Assembly (NCBI GenBank): GCA_947846985.1
Contig: CANTUZ010000001.1
Location: forward strand, 111,245,757 to 111,309,756
From: Fratercula arctica
Lineage: Eukaryota > Chordata > Aves > Charadriiformes > Alcidae
Direction: 5' to 3'
DNA: 64,000 bases
In this document: positions 1-14,228 of the stretch, piece after piece
Numbering within the stretch: position 1 is the first letter of the stretch
How the letters are laid out: each line of letters begins with the position of its first letter
Program-made: the position numbers and the translations under genes
Notes under the pieces: generated by a model
Seen by the model: the letters and a program-made list of their open reading frames with translations, nothing else
What the model was told of the DNA's origin: nothing
Databases searched by the model: none

Positions 1-3000
1 GTGCACAAAAGGTATGTATTAATAAGCAAAAACCTCCGATGATGTGATTCTGACCTGTTCAAGGCAGTAATTACCTTGGTGTTCTCTCTCCCTCTCACTC
101 TAATAGGGACCAAGTCTCACACAGTTTTCAAAGAGTTATTCTGAACTTTTTATGAGACATAATGCGTCTGTCAGATGGAGGGTGACTGCACCTGCATGGT
201 GTTAAAAATCAGAATTCATTTAAAATCATTGAGATGTGCTGCTTCCACAAAAATACTTAGCCTTGGAATGCTCACTACATCAGCTCTTAAAATTTAGCTT
301 AGATTTGCAATTGCTTCACATGGACGTTATGCATACAAATGTTTTAGATGGATGGAACTTACAAATTTTGATTTTAAAGCATCTTAAACCTGATCCCCAA
401 ACCATCTTTATTCACATCTCAGAGTACAAAAAAAGGAAAAGTTAAAATATAATAGCAACATAATACTTGCATATTATTAAAGTACTTTTATGACTGTTTA
501 CACTACCGGAATAGCATAAAGAAATGCTGGAATTAAGAACCAGTCTCTGAATAGCATTACCTTCTAATAGTAATCTACAATTAATTACCTCAGACAGTGA
601 GAATTTTTGATGCCATGCTTTTAGACTATGAAATAAAAACCCTAAACTGAATGGTTTTGCACAGGGTAGACTTAGCAACTTTATCAAGCCTGTCCCTGTT
701 TGAGTAACTGAGGATGCTGCTGCCAGTATAGGTGTGCAGGTGGAGACTGCAACTAATGCGAAGGCTAGGGCAGACCATTACAAGTATCCTGATGAATGGT
801 GGGCTGGATTTACAAGTGTAATTTAAAGACAGTCTCGACTCACCTGTACATTAAACCAGTGTCAACACAACTGAGAAATGGGTGGAAGAAAAAAAAAAAA
901 AAACACAACACACAGGAAAAGAGAAAAGAGAGGAAAGAAGAAAAACGATTTAGCAGGTTTGGATAAAGCTCATCAGGCAATTGCCCAGCAGGCAATAGCT
1001 TTGGAAGTTGAAGCAAAACATCATTCCTCAGATAAAAAGAGGACTTAGAGAATTGGTACTGATGGCACCTTTGCTACAAATAGCAAATGATTTATAAAAT
1101 AGCCTTTAAAACCTGTAAAATTAGATAACAATTATCCAGTGAGGCCTTCATCATATATTTTTTTGTTTGCATGTGGGGAGACAGGAAAAAAAATACAAAA
1201 TCTTGCAATATTGAGAGAACAGGGTTAAAACAAGATGTTGGTTGAAATTTAAAACATAATAGGGAAGCAAACTAGACTAACTGAATGTTACCACGTTCTT
1301 TGAAAAATCAGTTGTAGCACAAAAAGCCCTTTTTACATGCATAGTTAATCTTTCATATTCTCCTCCCCTTGTACTTCTGAATAGGGCTTAAGGCCTTAAA
1401 GGAACAGTTTTGAGAGACATCAGAAGATCCACAAGATGTAGTGGCCTAGGGGACATTATTCCACTCCCCTTCCTTCAGATAATCAATCTCACTACAGGCA
1501 GAAAGACTAGAGGAAAGATTTTGGCCATTTGCCCCCCCAATAATGTGTCTTTTGATAAAGAGCTTTTAAGAGGTACTCAGACTGTCCATCAGGCAGAGCT
1601 TCTGCCAATTTTGTATTTCACCTACCAATTTTCAGGTTTTAGTGTAGAAAATTGTTCAAATAACTATGAATTCCATGACCCACTAACACACGCCAACATC
1701 TTCTGATGATTGACATGTTACATATGGAACACCAGACACTAGTATAAGGTATATGTACATGAGCCGAGCAGTACGGGTTCACAAACAGAAGCAGAGGATA
1801 CCTGCTTAATTTCCAACTACTGGTGACAGTTTTTGTTGGGTTTTTTTTATTATTATTATTTAGAAAAGCCTTAGAAGAGATAAAAAAAAAAGTCTAAGAA
1901 CTTCCTATAAATAACTTGTTGAATTTACCACATCACCTCATGCCATCAGCTTTTATGAAAGGAGACATTATTCAGTATGTTATTCCTCACCCAGAGCCAA
2001 CAGAAAAGGAGAAGCCATGTATTTTGGTATCTCTAGTTGCATTTATACTGACAGGAAGAGGGTCTCATAGTATACAGTTAGGTTAGGCACTAAGACACCA
2101 AAAGTGAGCAAAGTGACTGGCATGTACATGATAGAACAGAAAAGTATGTTTTCTTACAACTCCAGTTTACTTCCTGAATTTGAGAAGAGATCAAACAGAA
2201 TTTTGCAATATTAGATAGAAATCTAACCAAGTTCCTCTGGGGGGCTTTGCTGGGAACCAATCAAGTGCTCTTTCTTAGTGGCCTGGTGGTGCAGGTGGGA
2301 GAAAAGTTGCATTTTGGACAGTGTGTCCTTGTGGCAACTGGGGAAGGGACGGTTTTGAACAAGTGTCTTCATAGATCAGAATGCTAACTTTTAACTTTTG
2401 TCTAGAGTCATTCCTATAGGAAAGCAAGGTATCATGAAGCATGACTGCTTATCTATCTAAATACTCGTGTTTGTGGTTTGTTTGTTTTTGTTTTTTTCTA
2501 ACGTCATTCACAGGAAGTTAGGAAACAAGTACATATTTGTAAATGAATGGTGTAGCACTGTGAACCTGTGAGATCCAGTTTCCAAGAAACAGACATTTGC
2601 CATCAGCTATCCCCTCTCTTCACTCCATTACATTTGCCTCTGTATTTGCAGATTACAGCTACCCCTTCCAATTTTGAAATTCAACAATTTCCGATATGCA
2701 CAGATGCAAATATAATAGTATTCATCTTACACTTGAAACGCATTTAAATTAGCCCTAAAACCTCAATCAGTGGAAGGCAAAACAAAGCTGGGAGCCTTTC
2801 ATGACATCACGACAACCTAACTAATCATTTTAGGTTTTTCCTTGTGACACCAAGTTAATGGATACAAAATAAATTTACATCAATAAATAAGTATCAAAGC
2901 AGAAATTATTTCTAGATTACATCACAGCTGCTTAAAACATGATAATTTTTTAATTTGTTTTTCAGGTTTTGAAACAAATACTTCTGAACTAGCTGTATAA

Positions 3001-4775
3001 AATAAGCAATTTTATCCAAGTAGCCACCTCCAACTTTTTTTCCTTGAGCAATTTTTTACAAAAAGAATATTTTAACATGTACTGCTCCTTTCCCTACCCC
3101 AAAGTTTCATGTAATTGCTAGATTTTATATGCCTGTATTGATTAATTATTTTAAAACATTATTTCCAAAAATAGCATTCCATTTCACTGGAATATGTACG
3201 CATTCAAAGTACTATACTTCATGCTGTCACTGCACTGTATAAAAAGAAATGATACAGCTTTCCTAGGGCCCAACCTGAAAACCTATTGCAACCATATTGA
3301 GGCACATAATGCTTTTTGCACCTTTAAGACAAAAATTCTTTAGCAAAGGAAACAGTAAACTTTGATTTCAGAAAAAAAAAGCCAGCTTCAATGTCAGAAA
3401 AATGTGTTGTGTTACAACTGTTCGAGGAAAGCCAAACACGTACAAACACCAAGATGATTTCTCCTCTCCCCCTCCAGCAATGCTGTATGGAAATTCAAAG
3501 TGACAAAAGCAAAACACAAAACAGAGACAAGAAATCATTAGAGATTACTTGCAGAAAGACATTTTGAATTGGACAAATGAAATATTTCTCAGTAATGATT
3601 TTTCATTCCTTTGGTTTTTTTATTTAAAAAAATAAACTCGCTGAAGTGATAAATGCTTTGCATGGATATTCTTTATAAAAGGGGAAAACAATCCTTGAAA
3701 CAAGTTAAATTATGTCTTTATCTGGAAAAAAATATTTGCCAGTGTCATTACTCATTCTCTGTTGTTCCATTTCATTCTTTTACACAGTCAGACTATATGC
3801 TGGTCGCTTATTTCACTACTTGTTTTCTTATTTAGATCTTAATAGGAATATTTTATTGTCAGAAAACAACATCCTTTGAGAACCTGATACTGCATGGTAA
3901 CAGTGGGAGGGAGGAATAGAGAGACAGGGCAGTAACACCAGACTAGTAAAAACTTCTTACGTCCCTGAGTCTAGCCTCTTGGTATCTTGGATACAGATCA
4001 CATCATCCCTTTTTAAGCTGGGACAAGAAAAAAAAAAAAAAAAAAAATCTTCTCACAGAAAGAAAGATACGCTACAACTTCCCAACCGAATATGCTCACT
4101 ACTGCTTTCTACAGGCTTTTCTCAATATATATTCCTTGTAGAAATACTTCTAGTGCAAGCACTTCCATATTTACAGTTTAGGCACCGAGGAGTGGAACAT
4201 AAACCCTTGAGTCACACATCATACTGTTTTCTGTCACTTCTTCAAGAATGCCTGGTCTCTCTTAGTATTTTCAACATATTCATAAAACAGAAAACCCTAC
4301 AAATCAAAAAATTACCAAAAGAATAACATGTAGACAGCTCTTTTATTAAGATAAATTTTATTTATTTCTACTGGTCTCTTCCTGTATTTAAGTTTTCAGA
4401 CACAAGCAATGGATTTAGTCCTATATTCTTATGTGCATTGTCCAAACCAAACAATAGCCCTCCATGTAGGAAACAAAAAAAAAAAATAAAGATACAGTCT
4501 TTCTGGCACACAAATATAAATGTAACTAGTAACTATGGAAAGGGAATTTCACAGTTTTTCTGAAAACTTCACCTATGTCTAGGTTAAACTCCACAAAATG
4601 AAGACTATCTTGAATTAAGAGACTTCCTCCATTTTTAATCAAGACCCTTCCTTCCTTCCCATAAGTATGAAGTCAGGATATCAATAATTAGCTTACTATA
4701 TTTCTTGGACTAGTCACAGCCAGCACCATAACAAGAGTATAGCATTATTGATTTTTTTTTTTCTCTCCCTGCCCG

Positions 4776-4789
4776 CCCCCCCCCCCCCC
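4776..4789 (+). repeat. C14 homopolymer after a T run
   Basis: Fourteen consecutive C residues are preceded by a T11 run at about 4752-4762, giving a strong pyrimidine-strand asymmetry over about 40 bases. Length in the assembly is likely uncertain. Confidence 0.85.
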
Positions 4790-7700
4790 AACCAGAATAA
4801 CAAAATTTCACATACTGTAGAAATCTGCAAAAATAAGGCAGGTTCTCTTTACGTCTACTGAAGTTAATATATCAATATTCTGGTATACTTATAAACTTAT
4901 AAGCTTTGAATAGTCATATTAAATTTGACATAAAAAGGCACAGCACAGCTTATAGCATAGCTTCTAAAACTTAGAATTAAATCAGAGGGAGAGGGGGGTA
5001 GGAACCTTCATGACAAAACGAGAAAAAAAAGTGGAACTTAAAACACAAACACACACTTCATTTGAGGAGATTGGTCTGGCTAAACTTCCAATTTCTCCTT
5101 TGAAAAGTAGCTGCAGGCAGGAACAAGAATGACCCCAAATAGCACCGCCATTACTTTGTTCTAGATCATCTTTACTTAGCTGATCAGTGTAAATCAGTGC
5201 TTTAGCATCAAGATGCTTGCAAGCCTAACATGTACTAAGATGAGAGTGCATGTAAGGCTCACATTGCAATAAAAAGCAAATTTAGAAACAAGGTAACCTA
5301 GTATTTCAAATGTGCTATTGCCATATAGAATATTTTCAGTAGTACTTGCTAGGGTTTGGTTTTTTTCCTCCAAAACAAAAAAAAAAGATTGAATTATTAG
5401 GAAAGAGATGTAAAGCTAGTTAAGATTTAAAAATACATTGAAAAAATAGAGAGTTTTAAAGAATGAACTAATCACATATTCATAAAGGTCTGCATAAAAG
5501 CTGCCTAAGTATCATTATATACAACATAAAGAAGAAAAAAGAATCATATCACAAATGAAGACTTACTGAAAATAGAATATACATTTTCACAGTATTTTGG
5601 TATCTATAAATAGCTAGCACTCTCACTATGCTAGCTTAGATAAAAGAAAGAAATCAGAGTTATGGAAGTCCGTGCAGTTTAGACATCTGCACTTTTCCCT
5701 TCAAGCAGTATTATGTACAACTCCTCACTTTCTAAGATGTGGCAGCCATTATGAACTACAATAAATAACCAATCACAAAAACAAATAAAAGAAAAAAGCT
5801 CAGCCTGAACCAAGTTTTTTGTTTGTTTTTAAAAGGCCAAATACACATATTTCCCCAGTCCTAGAGAGAACAGATGCACAGAAGACACCTATGCAGAAGT
5901 CTCCTGTAAGGGAAAAATAAAAAAGGTGTTTTAAGTGCATGTCACAAAATCCCAACGTTTGGACTTTTCACAAGTTTAAGGAGTACAAAGTAAATGGAGG
6001 AAAGCATGCTACTGATCCAACATTACATGTTAAAACAGATTAACGTTTTCTTTTAGATTTCCTTTTTTTTTGCATTAATATTTTGAAATAAGACCATATA
6101 TTTCTTCATTATGAAGACAAAGGTTGTAAGCTTAGTCTGCACAAAGAACTGACCTATAATACAACCATCAAGATGATCCAGGCTTTCCTACAGTATTTTA
6201 TTTTGCATTAAAAGTTAGCCTGATGAAAAAAACTAATGAGTTTAAGGAAGATGTTTCATAGTCTACGGAGTGACTGAAGTCAGGAGTGTATTAACAGACA
6301 ACTTCTAAATAATATCTCTAAAAAATGCTAGTTAAAAAGTATTCAATGGAAGTACCTTGCTTGCAGGACCTGCTCTGAATTTCACAAAAAGATGCAAATA
6401 ACTATCCTAATTAAGTAAAAATTCTGGGCTTCTGGCTGTAAAAAGACTGTGCAAGCACTCTTGGCTTTGTGAGTAATCCTCTGTTCTCCTTGTGATGCTA
6501 AGTAACTTGTCCTGTTTCTTCTCTAGCCCTGCACTTTTATGGAACACATTTAGAAATAAGTAGTCTTTTTATATTCAAAAATATATTCCAACTCAAAAGG
6601 TACATGTTCTATTCTCCAAAAAAAAAATCTAACAAAATCAATTTTCTGTTCAGCCAAAACTAATTTTACCCTCTTCCTAGACTCCCTTTCTAATTTAATC
6701 CAGTATAAATTCCTCCTCCCCTTTGTGAGAGCTTACGAAAATCAGCTCTATATTCATACACAAGATTAACCTCCTAACACTTAATGCTGAAGTAAAACTA
6801 AAATATCTCATTTCCACTGTCTTTTTATCAGCTTCCATGAGCTCACAGAAATAATTTACCCTGAATTATGTACAGCATCTTTTTAGTGGGAAGGATAAAG
6901 TGACTGTCCTGGGTTAATGGAGCCTGCGGCTCCACTCCAATACCAACCTGATTGTGTGCCTCCTCCGCCCCCACATTCTCCTGGTCTGCCTTCTGCCTTG
7001 CACATGTTTTCTCCCTCCAACACCAATACATAGTTACTTTTCTATGACTACAACTATATAAAAGCATTTTTCCATTACATCTCTTGACACATGGAAGCAC
7101 ACCAAATGGGTTAGAGTGCTTTCAGATTTTCTTTTTGTAAACCTCAACAAGGTTATTATAAATTACAACAGAAATATACTCCAAATCAAAGCATGCAGTC
7201 TATGCTTGCAGTGACAAATTCTACTGACATTTGAAGCCTGCATAGTTTGAAATTTCCAACTGAAGATCTCAGAAGACATCTGAGAAAGACAGGTCAACAT
7301 TTACAAAGGATGCTTTAATAAGCTTTACTCCGCAGAATGTACAAGTTATTATGAAGATTTGCATAGAAAATACCTTGCCCCTTGAAGATCAATGCAAATT
7401 CAACTACAATGCTGTTTAAATTCATATTCTAGTAAATGTCTGAGTGAGTGTCAGATTTATGGCCACAGAAAATTAAGACAAGGAGCAGATTTTAAGCAAA
7501 TAAATGGGGCTTGTGAAAATAAGAAGTTCTTGAACTCATAAAGACACTTTTTTTTTTATTCCAATGTCATCACAAAGTATTATCTCAGTTTAAACTACAT
7601 TGATTTGGGGAATTAATGACACTCCTGAGATGAACTCATTTCAAATTACCGCAACTGCACACATTAAAATCCAAATTGGAATGTATGCCTAAGGATCTAT

Positions 7701-9716
7701 TATTCAGACTTTATTAATAAAAAATGTCACCTGTTCAGTCATGTCTCAAAACAAGGATTCCTCACTGAATAACACGTGGGGTTTAATTCTATTTGGCCCT
7801 GCATTGCCCTAAACCAGTTTGAGAAAGAACAACGCGTTGCTAAAGGTAGGGTTACTGATTAACAGATTCTTATGCATGCTTTTACTCCAGCTCACTACGG
7901 TTTCATGTTGCTAAACTACTTGACTGGGACAAAGAAAAATGCAGTTTGTGTCACCTCCCTCTCTCTTTAAAAGTCAGCCTACAAAGTAAAATCAGAAATA
8001 ATTTTTTTCCTCTTTGGTAGACAATTTTGGACAAAATAGATCCATTTTTCTCTCTGCCATGCAACTGCTAAGCCCTTTTCAGACTACCAAGTACAGACTA
8101 CAAAAAATAGAAGTAAAACACAGCGGGGTGTGGTGACAGGCTGCTGTAACTTATTTTCAGCATTAGTGGTTTCAGAAATAAATAACTTAAAACGAGTATT
8201 GACAAATTATCAGCACCAACACTGTATGAAGTGCAGTGAGCAGTAGGGAGAAAAAAGACAAAAGCTTTAACACAATGTATTTACCACTGTTTGAACGGTA
8301 AATGCTTACCCTTTTTCCCCTCTTAAATGTTCCTCAAGTGATGGCCTTGCACAGATTTAGTTTCTATCAGGTAGACTGTTTCTCCAGACATCTGTCATTC
8401 AGGAAATGAGTGGCCTCCAGCACTAAGCATGTCATTAGTGATGTTGATAAGCAAACTAGAAACTAAATACACTCCTCTGCTTTGTGACAAAGCAGAAGCT
8501 AAGTTCTACGTGAAAGCTACACATTATTACAAGAATTTATTGAAGAAGGTATAACAGAGGGGAGAAAAACCCCAAACAAAACTACTCCTTCTCACAAAGG
8601 CAAAGTATTATAATTTTTTTATATTACTTTTATGTTATTATTATTTATATTTTATATTACTTTTACAATCCAAATGGATGTTGGTTTTCAATCTTATCTA
8701 TAGATCAACTTAAATATGAAAATCTGAAAATATTTTTTTTCTTCCTTTCAGTTTTGCACTGTGTCTTCCAACCAAGAAGCCGTAGTGCTAGAAGCAGAAG
8801 TCTATAGGTTAGCTATAAGTAAAGATAGCCAATCCATAGTTCTGAATACATGTAGTGATGGACCACATCTTCATGTGACTGCAAGAAAAACACATACAAG
8901 AGTGCTCTTCTACTCAGAGGAAGGAACCAGCTATTTTTTTTTTTCCTCTGAAAAGGTGTTATGAACAAAATCATCACACAATGGCGTTTTTACATACCTT
9001 ACAACATCAGGGCTCTTCTAAAGCCCTAATGGTCAACAAACTTCATAGGATGAACCAAGCTTTTAAAAATTTTTAGAATAACTACAATATGTATCATTTT
9101 AAAGCACCTCAAGACTATATAAACGGAAAATGTTTCAAGTGTTTTGTTTAGCTCCAAGTTAACCACAGCATAGAAAGTGTAAGATGACTACACTTAATTG
9201 CTTACGCGCTTCATGAATCATTGAGTGAAGAAACCTTTATACATATATCCATGCATATACAGAAAAATCCATTTTTGATACATTATCCAATTTACAAAAA
9301 TTATCACACTTCCATACTACCAACAGGTAAGAATATCTACAAAAAAAAAAAAAATCTTAATTTTGGTCCACATCTTTAGACTAATCAAAACAGTTTCTTA
9401 TGTACTAATATGTGCATTTATATGCACAACTCCCATAAATTTTTAAGACAGACCTTCTACTACAGGAGTCTGAAAGTGAGGTAAACCTACTGATTTTAAA
9501 TTTATTTGACTCCAAGGTGAAGAAACATAAAACAAAATATAATTCAGTCAGAATATTGTAGTCTTTAGATTTATCTTTAATTATTGAGTTGGTTTTGGTG
9601 TGTTTTTTTTTTTTTTTTTCATAAAAGAGAGCTAAGTAAAACTAATCAATGCTGCCTGTATATAGTTTAATTACAGTTTACCGAAAAAAGTTTCTGAACT
9701 TTGTAGCTACGGAGGG

Positions 9717-9774
9717 AAAAAAAAAAAAAAAAACACAAACAAAAAAACAACAAAAAAAAAAAACCAAAAACCAA
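9717..9774 (+). repeat. A-rich tract with CA and C interruptions
   Basis: Runs of A are broken by single C or CAC units. It resembles several other A-rich tracts in the window, and I see no retroposed gene upstream of it. Confidence 0.85.
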
Positions 9775-12700
9775 CATGAAAGAACAGAGTAACAGTTATG
9801 CCCTGGCTGTCACATCCATAAGACAGGAAAAAAGCTTTTCATAACAATATGATTTGTCATAGTTTCTATAATAAATTATAATTTTGAATGCTTGAAAAGA
9901 GAAACGCCTCCAAAAACCTGTGCCAAAAGTGTAAGGTTACAATATATAGAGGCCTATTAGTGTGATTATTCTTCAAAACAATAAAGCAAAAATGAAGGCT
10001 GTCATACCAACAGAAATGGAACTCTTTGTTTCTAATACACCTTCAATATACTTATTATACATCTTCATTTATTATTCTTTAGCAAGTCCTCGCATCACAC
10101 GAACTATTGTATCAGCAGAGCAGGTCGTATGCACTCACACATGGTGACAGAAAAGATGTTACTTGCCTGAACTGTGAGCTGTACAAATCATACACGATGC
10201 AAGGCAACAGATGGAGTCTGAAGAACAAAGCTTTGAGACATTAGCAGAAGTCTCAGTAATAATATCACCATGGTTAACTGACGGTACTAAGCATAACTAA
10301 AGAAATCTGTAGTTCTTTTTGTGAATACTCAGGCTTAAAAATTCAAATGTCTTTATATCAGTAATAGAGAAAAACAACTAGGAAACTACCCATCCTTTAA
10401 AAAAAACCAAAGAAACACACCTTGTAACTGAAGCAAAATGTCAGAATGGCTTGATTTACTATGAATCCACTCCACTAGTAATACCAGAACATCTGATATC
10501 CTGCAGACTTAAGACTCAGTAATAAACTAAGGAAACCATCAGCATTACTCTGAAAGAAAAAAGGAGCACCACACAGAACAGCTACCTCAATTTAGAGGAT
10601 TCTCCCTCCTGCTCTGGAAAATCGTACTCGGATTCCAATCCTTGAACACAGTTGCAGCAACTGTTGATTTTTGAGCAGTTCTGAGGACACTGCTGACTAC
10701 AAAGGCTTCTGTTTCAAGGTTCCTGACTTGAGAAGCCATAGCATCAACACTGATGCACCATCACATGTATAGACTGCTGCTAGTAACCATTTTATTTATG
10801 TATTTAAATGACATACACGCACGTATGGAGCTTTCTTCCCTACCCTCTCAAGGAGGAAGTACAATTAACTCCCACAACAGATTTCTAGTATTTGGACATA
10901 CTTAATTTGTGAAGAGAAGGCAGGACAGAAGGAAAATCACTTCCTGCGTGTGTGGTTTAGTTTTAAATTATGAGACAGTCCCTCTTTAATTGCTTTTCTC
11001 CCAGTCACTCTAATGGGTTTTGAGCAAGTATAGAAATTAAGTTTGTGTCAATCAACTCTAAATGAAAATTATTAACAGTTTGCACCTCTAGACCTTCTGG
11101 AAGAGACTCTCAAAGCGATTAATGAAGCCTAATATTTGGATTCTTCCCCCTGCCATTGCCCACCCCAAGTTGTGAGTGGGGACATACAAGGTACTATGGA
11201 ACAAAGTTGTAGGTGATCTACCACTACAGGACAAGAAGTCTATGTCAAGCTGTAAGAAAGATTTCACATTACACTCTTCTTGTTTTCTACCTTAAAATGA
11301 AGATAATTGTTTCTGTCAGACTGCCATGAATTTAAAGCACCTGGTAGAACTGGCAGCACAGAAAGCACATTTGCCAGGTATACTAGGTAAGCATATTAAG
11401 AAGGATGATTTCAAATTACTTATCCTAATCCACAGTCTTTACCAACTGAGCACTTCAAGGTTGTTTCTCAAAAGGAGTTGACTGAAGGGAGCTATTTAGA
11501 GAGCATTTGCTCTTGCAAGGCCATTTCTTATGTCATGGTCTAAAAAGTCACACTGTAACCAGCACACAGGCATAATAAACATAAGAAAGTGTACTGAAAA
11601 AAAAGTGTAAAAATTCAAAGTGATTTGTTTGCAACATGTCTAAGAAAACAACCCCCCCCTTAGGTTTATGCTAAATATCTTTGTTCCTGATACAATTTCT
11701 TTTTGTCTAGAATAGGTAGCAATAAAAGTATTTCAGATTCTGCTTTAAGTAACATTCCCATTTATATTGAAAGTTATGTTGTATCATATTTCTATTTCAG
11801 ATCTTTAAACAATAATTCTTAAAGTAAATTGTAAACACGTTTTCCACTCTGATATTGGTGCAGGTTTTGCATCCTTCCTTGTCTTATTTGTCAACATATT
11901 TTCAATTCCTTATGTTACAAAATCCTTTGGTTAAAAAAAAAAAAAAAAAAATCTAAGTTTCTCTCTCCAAAATACTCAAAGGAATAGATGATGCATAGCA
12001 TTTTATTTTATTTTTAAGGCCAAAGACAGAACAAGGTCTCATCATACCAAACCATTAAGAGAAAAAAAAAAAACAAACCTGGTGTAATGCATACAAAAAA
12101 AACCCTAAGCATAAAGAAAGTAGATGAAGTACTGCGTAAATGAACTAACAAATGGGAAGAGGAAGCTTTACAGATAGATTTCATGATATTAGCAAAACAG
12201 AGGTAAATGTCAACCCAAACAGTAACACCACCAGTCAATGCTAATGATTGGAAGAAATGTTCTAGTTACTACAAATCATTTTCTAGCTTATATATATATC
12301 TTTAAGAAGTCACTTGCAGGAAGAGAGATTTGTTCTCTAGAGTCCTAATTAAGAGTTGTTTTATTATAGAAAAGTAATGAAAAATAGCACTAGAGGTCCA
12401 TGTAGGTACTAATCTCCATTTCAACCAATAGATTTGAGTTTAAGCCAATTTAAAATAAAGAAGGAAACCAGAAAATGATTGTTAGCAAGCTGAAAAGCAA
12501 GACCCCACAGTGGCATAAACCAGTAAATATTCATGCTATGAAGGATCCCAAGGACCTAAACTGCTATTTAAGGCCCCTTGGGTTGGATTTTATGTTTATT
12601 CTAGGCAAGAAAGCAGCTACCTTGCTTGCCTAAATCTAGGCAGACAAACAGATGTATCTTGCAAGATAAGGAGAGAACATGGAAACAAATTCACTGAAGA

Positions 12701-13296
12701 ACTGGCACAGCTCTTTCCTGTGTCCCACAGGGTTCCCCTCAGTCAGAGCACAGGCAGTGAGCAAGAGAAAAGAAAAATATTGAAGGGAAAGGAACAGTTA
12801 CAGTTGTCTACAGCTTTTCTTCAGGGACAGCATGGAAAATGAAGCCAAAGGAAAATGAAGGGATGTAAATACAGAACAGTTCTGTTGTGGTAAGTTCAAC
12901 TATTATTTTCAGGAAATATGTGAGAGTCTTTATGTTGAGGGTAAACATTGTCCGGTGGGTAACAACAGCGGTTGCTTTATTCTCAAGGCAAGATCAGAAG
13001 ATTCCTATAGTATTCTAGAAGTCTTACCACAACTTCTATTAGTCCTTGTTTAGCAACTGAGAAAGTAGACTCAAATCTTAAGCCTTATTTTGTAGGGGGA
13101 TAAATTGACAATAAAGAAATTTAGTCAGATACAGGGCTTTTATTTTGGATTTGTTTTCAAATCCTCATATTAGAGAGGGCAAAGATCTATGTCTCCAAAT
13201 ACTTTTCCACATACTTTTCTGGTTTAAATGAAGTTAATATTAGATGCTTACTGTATTTCAATATCACTACAATTACAAACAAAAATACTTGGGTAG

Positions 13297-13432
13297 GAAG
13301 TGTTCAAGGCCAGGCTGGATGGGGCTTTGAGCAGCCTGGTCTAGTGGGAGGTGTCCCTGCCCAGGGCAGGGACATGGAACTAGATGATCTTTAAGGTCCC
13401 TTCCAACCCGAACCATCCTGTGATTCTGTGTG
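13297..13432 (+). repeat. CR1 LINE 3'-end fragment
   Basis: This short CR1 piece in sense orientation on the plus strand has 'gttcaaggccaggctggatg', 'gagcagcctggtctagtggg', 'ctagatgatctttaaggtcc' and ends 'tgtgattctgtgtg', which is the CR1 3' terminus. Only the last ~135 bases are present, a typical extreme 5' truncation. Confidence 0.95.
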
Positions 13433-14175
13433 AATAGAGTTTTTTCCTATTACTTCCAATAGTAAAATTACTTCCACTATTTAATATTGGCATGCATTGT
13501 GAATGCTTGGGGCTTTCTCTTTAAGTGTCATTTAAGTTCAGACAATCAAATGTGTATTATCTATATCAACATCTTTGTGAAAGCTTAGCTGTGGTGGACG
13601 AAATCCTTAAAAAAGCTTCATCTGTGCCCCTAACAAAAAAGTGTGCAGAACAACTTGTAATTTTTGTGATTTCCTGAAGTCATATGACACTTTCTGACAA
13701 GTACTGGCCGGTCTCAATATTAAAATCTCTACCTAAAACAGGAGTTGGGTTGAACAAACTACAGCTACATTAGGATTGCTGCTCTGTACCTACTTTGAAT
13801 GTAGAGGATTTAGACATAGCATAAGTGTCAAAAAAATTGCTACATTTTTATTATTACTATTAAACAAACTGGCCTTCCAGAGTGTTCATTCACTACAGCA
13901 GGACGTTTATCATTGTCATGCTCATTTTCAGCCAAGCATATGGAGTTTTTCCCTTTCTAGGTTAAGTCTTCCATGCCAGATGGGCACATGAAGCCCCGGA
14001 GATTACTTGCAAAGCTGCACCAAAACCTGAAATACAGATCAGAGGAAAGAATGCTCCCAATGGTTTCTGTTACAAGGAAACCAATATACTGAAATGACAA
14101 AACTTTTCTATTCACATTTAGGTTTGCATACACCATTGATTGCCTATACGGCAATAAGCAACTGAGAAGGAAAAT

Positions 14176-14228
14176 AGAATCACAGAATGCTTTAGGTTGG
14201 ACGGGACCTTAAAGATCATCTAGTTCCA
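14176..14228 (-). repeat. CR1 LINE 3'-tip fragment
   Basis: The plus strand reads 'agaatcacagaatgc' followed by 'ggttggacgggaccttaaag' and 'atcatctagttcc', the reverse complement of the CR1 3' end. About 50 bases remain. It lies 0.7 kb from an oppositely oriented CR1 piece. Confidence 0.88.

Noticed and set aside
10600..10660. Minus-strand segment with a WNPS-like string, considered as a GBE1 exon
   Set aside because: Stops follow within a few codons in every frame and flanking GBE1 residues are absent.
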